From an uncultured Allomuricauda sp. (GTDB lineage Bacteria; Bacteroidota; Bacteroidia; Flavobacteriales; Flavobacteriaceae): a DNA stretch of 15,265 nt. Within the stretch, counting starts at the first letter, position 1. Each line of letters opens with the position of its first letter. Location of the stretch: NCBI GenBank assembly GCA_937911965.1, contig CALDPL010000403.1, positions 1 to 15,265 of the forward strand. Direction: 5' to 3'. Positions 1 through 7,415 of the stretch are shown one piece after another. Made by a program: the position numbers and the translations under genes. The notes beneath the pieces were generated by a model. The model worked only from the letters and a program-made list of their open reading frames with translations, did no database searches and was not told the DNA's origin.

Positions 1-36
1 CTAATCCCTCCGATTGTTGTGTTATTGGCCATAATG

Positions 37-62
37 GGCCCGTCATTGGAAATTGACGGGCC
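37..62. other. Perfect 9-bp stem-loop upstream of lgt
   Basis: GGCCCGTCA (37-45) is exactly complementary to TGACGGGCC (54-62), with an 8-base loop. A short A run follows on the + strand, but neither strand shows the T run of a classic intrinsic terminator. It may be the end of an upstream transcript (a TAA lies at 2-4, though no gene can be assigned to it), or a structured leader for lgt. The role is unproven; the pairing itself is plain. Confidence 0.5.
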
Positions 63-79
63 AAAAATCAAATAAACGG

Positions 80-95
80 ACCGTCCAACCGTCCA
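80..95. repeat. Two tandem copies of an 8-bp unit in the lgt upstream region
   Basis: The unit ACCGTCCA occurs twice head to tail (80-87 and 88-95), 31 bases before the lgt ATG. A related piece, GTCCAAAA, follows at 110-117. Tandem short units before a gene can be a regulator site, but a chance duplication is equally possible. No TAnnTTTG promoter element is visible between here and lgt. Confidence 0.4.
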
Positions 96-126
96 AAGTA
101 GTTATATTAGTCCAAAATTTATTTTG

Positions 127-1095
127 ATGTATTTCCTAGGAATCAACTGGAACCCGGACGGGACCCTCTTCAAATTGGGTTTTATACAAATAAAGTATTA
201 CAACCTCCTATGGATCGCGGCCTTTGTTGTGGGTTGGTTCCTGATGAAAAGGATATTCGTGAAGGAGAACAAATCCATGGAGAAATTGGATTCCCTCTTT
301 ATCTATACCGTGGTATCCATAATGCTCGGGGCCCGATTGGGTCACGTCTTCTTTTACGATTGGGACTATTACAAGGATCATCTGATTGAAATCCTCCTTC
401 CGATACGGGAAAATGTGAACAGCAGCCTTTTCGGCCTCATCAACGGATATGAATTTACAGGCTTCACCGGTCTGGCAAGCCACGGGGCGACCATTGCCGC
501 CATTATCGGGGTTTGGCTGTTCTGTAGGAAATGGGAGGACATCAGGATGCTGTGGATGCTGGACCGCTTGGTCATCCCCGCTGCCCTTGGGGCCTGTTTT
601 GTACGGTTCGGGAACTTTTTCAATTCTGAAATCAATGGGAAGGTGGTCCATAAATCCCATTTTCTGGCCACCCGATTTATCAGGGACTCGGATGATATGC
701 CGGCCTATAAGGCCATGGCCATCACCAAGGAGACCACAGAAAATGCGGCCTATAAGGCCTTGGAACACAATCCGGAATTTGCAGGGATCCTTCAGACCAT
801 ACCCTACAGACATCCAGCACAATTGTATGAGGCCATCTGTTATCTGTTTGTATTTATGTTTTTGTATTCCCTGTATTGGAAATCGGACAAAAAAGATAAA
901 CCCGGTTACCTCTTCGGCCTGTTCATGGTGCTTTTGTTCGTAGTGAGGTTTTTTGTGGAGTTCTTCAAGAAAAGCCAAGGGGGGTTTGAGGATAGCCTGG
1001 GGTTGCTGTCCACCGGGCAATGGCTCAGCCTGCCCATGATCGCTGTCGGTTTTTACTTCATGTACCGGAGGACCCCGATAATCATAAAGGATTGA
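127..1095 (+). CDS. lgt: Phosphatidylglycerol--prolipoprotein diacylglyceryl transferase
   Basis: Lgt moves the diacylglyceryl group of phosphatidylglycerol onto the lipobox cysteine of lipoprotein precursors in the inner membrane, the first step of lipoprotein maturation. The 322-residue product has several hydrophobic spans and the family landmarks in order: GARLGH (68-73), a conserved loop with SHG (118-120), the Lgt signature RFGNFFNSEING (160-171) with the essential Arg, Asn and Glu, RHPAQLYE (228-235), and GQWLSLPMI (297-305) near the C-terminus. The length fits Bacteroidota Lgt proteins. I start at the ATG at 127; an in-frame TTG directly before it (124) is possible but less likely. 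The TGA ends 2 bases before the ATG of a DUF192 lipoprotein, so the two are probably co-transcribed. No convincing promoter is visible upstream. The identification is secure from the motifs. Confidence 0.96.
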   Translation: MYFLGINWNPDGTLFKLGFIQIKYYNLLWIAAFVVGWFLMKRIFVKENKSMEKLDSLFIYTVVSIMLGARLGHVFFYDWDYYKDHLIEILLPIRENVNSSLFGLINGYEFTGFTGLASHGATIAAIIGVWLFCRKWEDIRMLWMLDRLVIPAALGACFVRFGNFFNSEINGKVVHKSHFLATRFIRDSDDMPAYKAMAITKETTENAAYKALEHNPEFAGILQTIPYRHPAQLYEAICYLFVFMFLYSLYWKSDKKDKPGYLFGLFMVLLFVVRFFVEFFKKSQGGFEDSLGLLSTGQWLSLPMIAVGFYFMYRRTPIIIKD

Positions 1096-1097
1096 AC

Positions 1098-1580
1098 ATG
1101 AAATTCATCAAAAACTTTCCCTTTATCCTTGTGCTTGTATTGGTTTCGTGCAAAACGGAGCCCAAAAATGCCATTCAAACGGAATCCATCACCTTTTCCA
1201 AGGAAGGGGAGCTTTCCGTAATAGATCCCAAAACCGAACAGATCAAGGCCAGTTTTGAAGTGGAATTGGCGGAAACCCCCTATGAGACCCAGACCGGATT
1301 GATGTACCGCGCTTCCATGGAAGAGTCCCAGGGCATGCTGTTCATCTTCCCGGATGTGACCGTGCATTCGTTCTATATGAAAAATACCGAGTTCTCCCTG
1401 GATATCATTTTTATCGATGAGAATCTGAATATCGTCAGCTTTCAAAAGAATGCAAAGCCCTTTGATGAAAATGGGCTGTCCTCCATATTTCCCATTAAAT
1501 ACGTACTTGAAATCAATGCAGGGCTGTCCGATCGCCTGGGATTGGCCGTGGGGGACCGCATTTCCTATACAAGAATCTAA
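1098..1580 (+). CDS. DUF192 family lipoprotein
   Basis: This is a 160-residue protein. It begins with a short basic stretch and a hydrophobic run ending in the lipobox LVSC, which places the lipidated cysteine at residue 18. The rest matches DUF192: an N-terminal strand region, the TPYETQTGLMYR stretch with GLM, GMLFIFP, the hallmark FYMKNTEFSLDIIFID, and a closing part with NAKPF and a GL(A)VGDRI end. DUF192 proteins are small, often exported, and biochemically uncharacterised in most bacteria, so no reaction is claimed. The start at 1098 was chosen because it lies 2 bases after the lgt stop and gives a complete lipoprotein signal; an in-frame start further upstream (1020) would lie inside lgt and bury the signal peptide. 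The neighbour lgt encodes the enzyme predicted to modify it. Confidence 0.9.
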   Translation: MKFIKNFPFILVLVLVSCKTEPKNAIQTESITFSKEGELSVIDPKTEQIKASFEVELAETPYETQTGLMYRASMEESQGMLFIFPDVTVHSFYMKNTEFSLDIIFIDENLNIVSFQKNAKPFDENGLSSIFPIKYVLEINAGLSDRLGLAVGDRISYTRI

Positions 1581-1581
1581 A

Positions 1582-1740
1582 ATGTCCAATTATCCTTTAA
1601 TGGACCTTGAATCAATGCGGTTGGCCCTTTGCCTGGATTCCCGGTCCTCCCGGCTATGGAAGGGCATGCATTTGGAAAGGCACACCGCTTATAAGGACAA
1701 TCCCGTCCATACCTTTCGGGTGATGCGGGACCTGTCTTAA
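1582..1740 (+). CDS. Possible small hypothetical protein (52 residues)
   Basis: An ATG one base after the DUF192 stop opens a 52-residue frame ending in TAA at 1738-1740, 20 bases before the ABC ATPase start. The product is basic, has one cysteine (residue 17), a Met- and Arg-rich centre and no hydrophobic segment or signal peptide. I do not recognise it. In its favour are the tight spacing on both sides, which fits an operon. Against it are its short length, the lack of a known family and an otherwise unremarkable sequence. It could be non-coding spacer or the remnant of a longer gene. Confidence 0.35.
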   Translation: MSNYPLMDLESMRLALCLDSRSSRLWKGMHLERHTAYKDNPVHTFRVMRDLS

Positions 1741-1760
1741 ACCAACATTTTTTTGTTGCC

Positions 1761-3014
1761 ATGGATCGACCCAAAAACTACGCCATATTGACGGACAACG
1801 GTTCCAATACTAAGGCAGTCGTGGATGCTTTATTGTCCAATGGACCCGTTGTCGGACTGGAAGACTTGAAAAATTTGAAGGGACTTCTCTTTTCCCGTTC
1901 GGAAATCGAACGTTATATGGAGGAGGAAGAACGACATGACATCAAAATCCTGACCAAGGGAAGGAAACAGGCCCTGAGGACCATGAGCAGTGGAGAACAG
2001 AAGAAGGCCCTGTTGGACCACATTCTACAAAAGAACCCCGATTTTCTGATTTTGGTAAACCCCTTCGACAATCTCGACCAGGAAACCCAATCCACACTGA
2101 GGAGCAAACTCAACACTATTGGGTCGTCCAAAGTCTTGGTTCAGTTTATAAGCAGACTGGAAGATATGCTGCCGGGCACCAATGGATTCTTCCACCTTCA
2201 GGGCAATCGTTTGAATCCCTACGCCTCAGGCGAGGAACTCGGAAAGGACAGGGGGAATCCCAATTCTTCCTTCACAGGGACCCTGCCCCTTGCAATCCAT
2301 GCCGAAGAAAGACCTGCTGGTGCCTTGATCCATTTCGATGGGGTATCGGTAAGTTTTGAGGGAAGAAGGGTCTTGGAGCAGATCCATTGGGAGGTAAGGA
2401 CAGGTGAATTTTGGCAGTTGATAGGTCCCAATGGAAGTGGAAAATCCACCCTACTTTCCATGATCACAGGGGACAGTCATAAAGGATATGGCCAAAAGTT
2501 GTACCTGTTCGGACATAAAAAAGGAAGTGGGGAGAGTGTCTGGGACCTGAAGAAAAAAATCGGATACTTCGCCCCGGCGATCACCGATGGATTCAGGGGT
2601 TACCATACTTTGGAACATATGGTCATCTCGGGCCTGCACGACTCCATAGGCCTGTATGTCGTCCCCAGTGATACGGAACGGAAATTGGCACAGGACTGGT
2701 TGCGACTCCTGGGCCTGTACAAGCAAAGTGAAATGTATTTTAGGGAACTATCCCCCGGGGCAAAACGATTGGTCATGTTGGCCCGGGCCATGGTAAAACA
2801 CCCTCCCTTGCTCATCTTGGATGAGCCCACCGCCGGGCTAGACGATTCCAGTGCTTCCCTATTGATCGCCCTGGTCAATAAAATTGCGGAGGAAAGCAAC
2901 ACGGCCATCATCTTTGTTTCCCATAGAAAAGAACCCGGTCTGCGTGCCCGGATGCACTATATTTTGGAACCGGGCAAAAACGGTTCTTTAGGCAAGACAA
3001 TCAAAAATAGTTGA
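1761..3014 (+). CDS. ModF-like tandem ABC ATPase with a degenerate first ATP-binding half
   Basis: This is a soluble 417-residue protein with two ABC-type halves and no membrane span. The C-terminal half is a complete nucleotide-binding domain: Walker A GPNGSGKST (222-230), a modified signature LSPGAKR (330-336), Walker B LLILDEP (350-356), D-loop GLDD (359-362) and switch His388. The block from VLEQIHWEV through GSGES-WDLKKKIGY and HDSIGLY closely resembles E. coli ModF. The N-terminal half keeps a signature-like SSGEQKK (76-82) and a D-loop NLD (104-106). However, its Walker A is reduced to NGSNTK, its Walker B reads FLILVNP (Val-Asn in place of Asp-Glu), the switch His is absent, and the domain is much shorter than usual. 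ModF in E. coli has been linked to molybdate genes, but no molybdate gene is seen here, so the substrate and role are unknown. It follows lgt and DUF192 and converges on secDF. Confidence 0.88.
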   Translation: MDRPKNYAILTDNGSNTKAVVDALLSNGPVVGLEDLKNLKGLLFSRSEIERYMEEEERHDIKILTKGRKQALRTMSSGEQKKALLDHILQKNPDFLILVNPFDNLDQETQSTLRSKLNTIGSSKVLVQFISRLEDMLPGTNGFFHLQGNRLNPYASGEELGKDRGNPNSSFTGTLPLAIHAEERPAGALIHFDGVSVSFEGRRVLEQIHWEVRTGEFWQLIGPNGSGKSTLLSMITGDSHKGYGQKLYLFGHKKGSGESVWDLKKKIGYFAPAITDGFRGYHTLEHMVISGLHDSIGLYVVPSDTERKLAQDWLRLLGLYKQSEMYFRELSPGAKRLVMLARAMVKHPPLLILDEPTAGLDDSSASLLIALVNKIAEESNTAIIFVSHRKEPGLRARMHYILEPGKNGSLGKTIKNS

Positions 3015-3016
3015 GC

Positions 3017-3050
3017 AAAAAAAAGGGATCGCCCAAATTGGAACGATCCC
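3017..3050 (-). terminator. Intrinsic terminator of secDF, shared with the convergent ABC gene
   Basis: GGGATCG (3025-3031) pairs perfectly with CGATCCC (3044-3050); a short CC/GG pairing can extend it inside the 12-base loop. Read on the - strand, the stem is followed by eight T residues (complement of 3017-3024), a textbook intrinsic terminator about 30 bases past the secDF stop. On the + strand the stem is followed only later by a T-rich run (about 3063-3076), so it may also end the ABC ATPase transcript, less efficiently. Confidence 0.88.
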
Positions 3051-3080
3051 CGTTTGAATGCTAATTTATTTTTTTCCAAT

Positions 3081-6050
3081 TCAGGCCACAACTGCCTTCT
3101 GAGCTCCCTTTTTCAATGTATCGTACATGATCGGGGTTGCAATGAACAGGGTTGAATAGGTACCCACGACTATACCAATGATCATGGCAAACATAAAGCC
3201 GCGAAGGCTCTCCCCTCCAAAGAGAAAGATGGCCAACAATACGATCAAGGTGGTCAGGGAGGTGGTCAAGGTACGGCTCAAGGTACTGTTCAGGGCAATG
3301 TTGATAGTTTCCCTGGGCCTACTGAAGCCTTTTATCCCGATCACTTCCCTAATACGGTCAAATACAACTACCGTATCATTGATGGAATATCCAATTACCG
3401 TGAGTATGGCCGCAATGAATGATTGATCCACTTCCATATTGAAGGGCATGGCTTTCCCAAATACTGAAAAGATGCCCAGCACCATCAACACATCATGGAA
3501 AAGGGCCAAAACGGCACCCAGGGAAAACTGCCATCTTTTAAATCTAAACAGTATGTATAGGAATATCACCGCCAAGGAACCTAAAATGGCCAGGAGGGCA
3601 TTCTTCTTGATGTCATCCGCAATGGTGGGCCCCACCTTTACGGCCTGCATGATTCCAATATCACTATTGGAAGAACCAACCCTAAAATCCTCAAATGTGC
3701 TTCCATCCGGAAGGTATTTTTGAAGGGCCTCATAGAGCTTGGTCTGGATCTCGGTATCGACCTCGACACCTTCCTCATCCACCCGATAGGGCGTGGTGAC
3801 CTTGACCTGGTTGGCATCCCCAAAGGTTTTTACATTGGTTCCGTTGCCGAACTCCGCTGTGAGATCGACGCCCATTTCTGAGGGGTTCACCGCTTTGGCA
3901 AAACGAATCTGGTAGCTTCGACCCCCAATGAAATCGACCCCTTGCTGCAATCCGGTGGTAAACAATGAAACCACTCCAATAAGGATCAAAATTCCCGAAA
4001 CGACATAGGCGATCTTCCTCTTGGAAAGGAAATCAAATTGCAGGTTCGTGAACAGGTTCTTGGTAAGGGCCGTGGTAAACTTTAAACGTTTGCCCTTGAC
4101 CGTCGTATGGTGATCTATATACAGTCGGGTAATGAAAATGGCGGTGAACAGGGAAGTGATGATCCCGATCATCAGGGTGGTCGCAAATCCCTTGATGGGG
4201 CCGGACCCAAACACAAAGAGTATGACCGCTGTCAGACCGGTGGTGATATTGGCATCCAATATTGAGGAAAGAGCATTGCCAAAACCGTCCTGAACGGACT
4301 GGACCATGCTCTTGCCCTTGGCCAATTCTTCCTTGATCCTCTCATAGATCAATACGTTGGCATCCACGGACATCCCTATGGTCAGGACGATACCGGCAAT
4401 ACCGGGGAGGGTTAGGACCGCTCCCAAACTGGTAAGGACCCCAAAAATAAGAAGTACGTTGAACGCCAAAGCAACATCGGCATAGAATCCTGCCCTTCCG
4501 TAATAGACGACCATCCAGACCAAAACAAAGATGAAGGCGATCACAAAGGATAGGAAGCCGCTGTCAATGGCCTCCTGTCCCAGGGAAGGGCCAACAACCT
4601 CCGATTGTATGATTTCCGCTGAGGCTGGCAGTTTTCCGGCCCGCAGTACGTTGGCAATATCCTTGGTCTCGTTTACGGTAAAAGTTCCCATGATCTCGGA
4701 ACGACCCCCTGAAATGGGTCCTGTGGAAACCCCTGGGGCAGTATATACCTTATTGTCAAGTACGATGGCTATCCCGGTCTGGTTGTTGTATGCATCCCCA
4801 GTGAGTTCTTCCCATTCTTTGGCCCCTCGGGTGGTCATGGTCATGCTCACTGCCGGTTTGTTGTACTGATCGAAAGTATCCTGTGCATCCGAGACCACGT
4901 CCCCACTTATCCTGGGAACCCCTTCGCGGTTCGATTTCAGGGCGTACAGATCTACAATATCCAAATTCTGGGAAGGCCGTTCCCAAAGAAATTTGGTGAA
5001 CTGTACCTCATTGGGCAACAACCTCTTGATCTCGGGCATCCTCAAATATTCCCCTATGGCCGCCGTATCCGACACCAATGCCCTGGCAATGGCATGGGTT
5101 CCGGGATTGGCCGGAATCAACTTGCTCAACAAGGGATTGGACATAAGATCCATTTCCAGACTGTCCTGGGTCACATCGGACAATAGGGAATCAATTTCCG
5201 AAAGGGGCTTGGGAGATTCCTCCGTTTGGGTGACAGGCTTCAGGATTTCTTTGAGTCTCTGGTCCGCCGCCACAAAAAAGTTGCCCAGCCCTTGGCTGTT
5301 CTGGGGATAGGTTTCCCAGAATTCCAATTGGGCGGTACTGGAAAGCAGTTCCTGGGCACGGGTGATGTCCCTTGCACCGGGCAGCTCCACCAGAATACGA
5401 CCTGAATTTCCTTCCCTTTGAATATTTGGTTGGGTGACCCCAAAGCCATCGATACGTTCTCGCAGCACCCCGAAGGCCGAGGTAACGGACTCATCCACCT
5501 TCCTTCTGATGATGGATTTGACTTCCTCGTCTCCCATCTGGAAATTCACCTCGTCACTCAGACCCTTATTTGCAAAGATATCGGGAGAGGCCAGTTTGGT
5601 ATCCCCTTTGATTTTGTCAAAAGCCTCAAAGAACAATTGCAAATAGGTCTTGTCACTGCTTCGTGAAGCAAGGTCGGCATCGGCCAAGGCCTTGTTGAAC
5701 ACGGGGTTCTTTGTATTGTTGGCCAGGCCTTTCAAGATATCCTTTACCGAAATCTGCAGGGTGACGTTGATACCCCCTTTAAGGTCCAATCCCTTGTTCA
5801 ATTCCTTTGTTTTGGCATCCCCATAGCTGGTATATCCCAAAACCGAAAGGTCATTGATGGAATCCAGGTACGATTTCTCCGCTTCCTCACGCTTTGCCAC
5901 ATAATCTTCCTCGGTTTCCGAAATTTTGCCGGTGGCATAGGCCACGGCATCCTTTTCCAACTTGGCCGTAATGAAGGTATAGGAAAGTTGATAGATGCTC
6001 ACCAAGCCAAAAAGGATTGCAAAAAGCCTTATAAGTCCTTTATTTTGCAT
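3081..6050 (-). CDS. secDF: Protein translocase subunit SecDF (SecD-SecF fusion)
   Basis: SecDF uses the proton gradient to help pull preproteins across the inner membrane after SecYEG/SecA translocation. The 989-residue product joins both partners, as is usual in Bacteroidota. The SecD part has a first membrane span (about 5-27), GLDLKGG (87-93), a large periplasmic region with ERIDGFGV and ILVELPGA (219-226), then the membrane block with GMSVDANVLIYERIKEE (559-575), which contains the conserved Asp. The SecF part starts near 670 and shows VDFIGG (705-710), GYSINDTVVVFDRIRE (887-902) and a final hydrophobic region. The periplasmic segment 250-375 between the P1 head pieces is long and acidic in places. 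The gene has its own strong promoter and terminator. The start at 6050 gives a normal cytoplasmic N-terminus before the first span. Confidence 0.97.
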   Translation of the reverse strand: MQNKGLIRLFAILFGLVSIYQLSYTFITAKLEKDAVAYATGKISETEEDYVAKREEAEKSYLDSINDLSVLGYTSYGDAKTKELNKGLDLKGGINVTLQISVKDILKGLANNTKNPVFNKALADADLASRSSDKTYLQLFFEAFDKIKGDTKLASPDIFANKGLSDEVNFQMGDEEVKSIIRRKVDESVTSAFGVLRERIDGFGVTQPNIQREGNSGRILVELPGARDITRAQELLSSTAQLEFWETYPQNSQGLGNFFVAADQRLKEILKPVTQTEESPKPLSEIDSLLSDVTQDSLEMDLMSNPLLSKLIPANPGTHAIARALVSDTAAIGEYLRMPEIKRLLPNEVQFTKFLWERPSQNLDIVDLYALKSNREGVPRISGDVVSDAQDTFDQYNKPAVSMTMTTRGAKEWEELTGDAYNNQTGIAIVLDNKVYTAPGVSTGPISGGRSEIMGTFTVNETKDIANVLRAGKLPASAEIIQSEVVGPSLGQEAIDSGFLSFVIAFIFVLVWMVVYYGRAGFYADVALAFNVLLIFGVLTSLGAVLTLPGIAGIVLTIGMSVDANVLIYERIKEELAKGKSMVQSVQDGFGNALSSILDANITTGLTAVILFVFGSGPIKGFATTLMIGIITSLFTAIFITRLYIDHHTTVKGKRLKFTTALTKNLFTNLQFDFLSKRKIAYVVSGILILIGVVSLFTTGLQQGVDFIGGRSYQIRFAKAVNPSEMGVDLTAEFGNGTNVKTFGDANQVKVTTPYRVDEEGVEVDTEIQTKLYEALQKYLPDGSTFEDFRVGSSNSDIGIMQAVKVGPTIADDIKKNALLAILGSLAVIFLYILFRFKRWQFSLGAVLALFHDVLMVLGIFSVFGKAMPFNMEVDQSFIAAILTVIGYSINDTVVVFDRIREVIGIKGFSRPRETINIALNSTLSRTLTTSLTTLIVLLAIFLFGGESLRGFMFAMIIGIVVGTYSTLFIATPIMYDTLKKGAQKAVVA

Positions 6051-6088
6051 TGATTATTAAATTTTTAGAAGTTTTTTTAAACAGCGTG

Positions 6089-6119
6089 CAAATATATCAT
6101 TTCCCCTAAGAATTGACAA
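6089..6119 (-). promoter_or_regulatory. Bacteroidota-type promoter of secDF
   Basis: On the - strand, TTG (complement of 6117-6119) is followed after exactly 20 bases by TATATTTG (complement of 6089-6096). This is a full match to the Bacteroidota primary sigma consensus TTG-N17-23-TAnnTTTG. It lies about 40 bases upstream of the secDF ATG, leaving an A/T-rich leader with two runs of A on the transcript. Function is inferred from the consensus and position. Confidence 0.82.
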
Positions 6120-6241
6120 TAGAATTTCGTGGAAATACAAATACGATGGGCACCGGGAACTTCAAAATGAAGGAAAGTGGTCCATCGGATTGGGGAATTT
6201 AGATACCTTCCCCTTTCACGGGAAATCCGGGAATTGCCTAT

Positions 6242-7168
6242 TTATACCTGGAGCAGGGCGTTGACCTTCCTGACCCCGGCGGCACTCTCCTGCATTTTGG
6301 CCTTCTCGGCATCGGAGAGTTCAATTTCCACGACTTCCTCTATCCCATTTTTGCCCAATAGCACGGGAACCCCAATACAAATGTCATCCAGGCCGTACTC
6401 TCCGTCCAACAGGGTGGAACAGGGAAACATTTTCCTTTGGTCGCAGGCAATTGCCTGGACCATGGAGGAAACCGCCGCACCCGGGGCATACCAGGCGCTG
6501 GTACCCAAAAGTTTTGTCAAGGTGGCCCCGCCCACCTTGGTCTCTTCGACCACCCACTGCATTTGGTCCCCTGAAAGAAATTCCGAAACCTTGATGCTGT
6601 TTCTGGTGGCATGTCCGATCAAGGGCACCATGCCCACATCGGAATGACCTCCCACGACCATCCCATCGACGTCCGATATCGGGGCCCCCAAAACTTCGGC
6701 CAAACGGTATTTGAACCGGGCACTGTCCAGGGCACCTCCCATGCCTATGATCCTGTTCTTGGGCAAATTGGTGCTCTTGTGTACCAAATAGGCCATGGTA
6801 TCCATGGGGTTGCTCACGACGATTATGATGGTATTGGGCGAGTGCTCCAAAAGGCTTTGGGCCACATTTTTGACTATGCCCGCATTGATTCCGATCAGTT
6901 CCTCCCGGGTCATCCCGGGCTTGCGTGGAATTCCCGAGGTGATCACCGCCACATCGCTGTTGGCCGTCTTACCATAGTCGTTGGTGCTCCCCGTTATTTT
7001 GGTGTCGAAGCCGTTGAGGGAGGCGGTCTGCATCAAATCCATGGCCTTCCCTTCCGCATAGCCCTCCTTGATATCCAACAGAACGACTTCAGATGCAAAA
7101 TTTTTCATTGCAATATACTCCGCGCAGCTTGCTCCCACTGCGCCTGCTCCAACTACGGTAACTTTCAT
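6242..7168 (-). CDS. mdh: Malate dehydrogenase (NAD-type)
   Basis: Mdh interconverts malate and oxaloacetate with NAD in the cytosolic TCA cycle. The 308-residue protein is of the LDH-like MDH class. It has the Rossmann fingerprint GAGAVG (7-12), Asp32 at the end of the second strand (NAD preference), the substrate loop PRKPGMTR (81-88) with Arg82, which selects malate over lactate, Asn120 in VVSNPMD, the catalytic pair Asp148/Arg151 in LDSAR, and His175. The histidine motif reads GGHSD rather than the more familiar GGHGD; the catalytic His-Asp spacing is intact. It is a single-gene unit: a -7 promoter element lies 27 bases upstream, and a separate terminator ends the preceding amidohydrolase transcript. 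I see no convincing intrinsic terminator between its stop and the secDF promoter, so partial read-through towards secDF is possible. Confidence 0.97.
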   Translation of the reverse strand: MKVTVVGAGAVGASCAEYIAMKNFASEVVLLDIKEGYAEGKAMDLMQTASLNGFDTKITGSTNDYGKTANSDVAVITSGIPRKPGMTREELIGINAGIVKNVAQSLLEHSPNTIIIVVSNPMDTMAYLVHKSTNLPKNRIIGMGGALDSARFKYRLAEVLGAPISDVDGMVVGGHSDVGMVPLIGHATRNSIKVSEFLSGDQMQWVVEETKVGGATLTKLLGTSAWYAPGAAVSSMVQAIACDQRKMFPCSTLLDGEYGLDDICIGVPVLLGKNGIEEVVEIELSDAEKAKMQESAAGVRKVNALLQV

Positions 7169-7194
7169 TATGTATAGGTTTAGGTTTCAATGCC

Positions 7195-7202
7195 CAAAAA
7201 TA
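7195..7202 (-). promoter_or_regulatory. Candidate -7 promoter element of mdh
   Basis: TATTTTTG on the - strand fits TAnnTTTG and ends 27 bases before the mdh ATG, a sensible leader length. No TTG is found 17-23 bases further upstream, so only half of the Bacteroidota promoter is recognisable. It is plausible because a terminator for the upstream amidohydrolase leaves mdh needing its own start site. Confidence 0.45.
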
Positions 7203-7328
7203 AGTCATTTGGCCCATAAGTAGGGTCCTCCGTGTAGTTTTAATGGAAAGATCCACAATTGGGGATCGTGATGTTTCAATTTTGGGGGTGCAACCCAATC
7301 CAGTGGGATCTATCCCGCTAAAAAGTCA

Positions 7329-7357
7329 AAACCCCCTCCAACCAAGAAAGGGGGTTT
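7329..7357 (-). terminator. Intrinsic terminator of the amidohydrolase gene (bidirectional form)
   Basis: AAACCCCCT (7329-7337) pairs perfectly with AGGGGGTTT (7349-7357) around an 11-base loop. On the - strand the stem runs into TTTT and then a second T run (complement of 7321-7324), about 60 bases past the amidohydrolase stop. On the + strand it is followed by CGTTTTTGG, so it could act both ways, but no + strand gene ends here. Confidence 0.85.
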
Positions 7358-7415
7358 CGTTTTTGGTCCCATTGGAACAAGGGACCACTGCTGAAAGTTT
7401 AAAATTTATGGGGAG

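Noticed and set aside
1020..1097. Upstream in-frame extension of the DUF192 protein by 26 residues
   Set aside because: It would overlap the end of lgt and place polar residues before a clear lipoprotein signal peptide; the ATG at 1098 is better.
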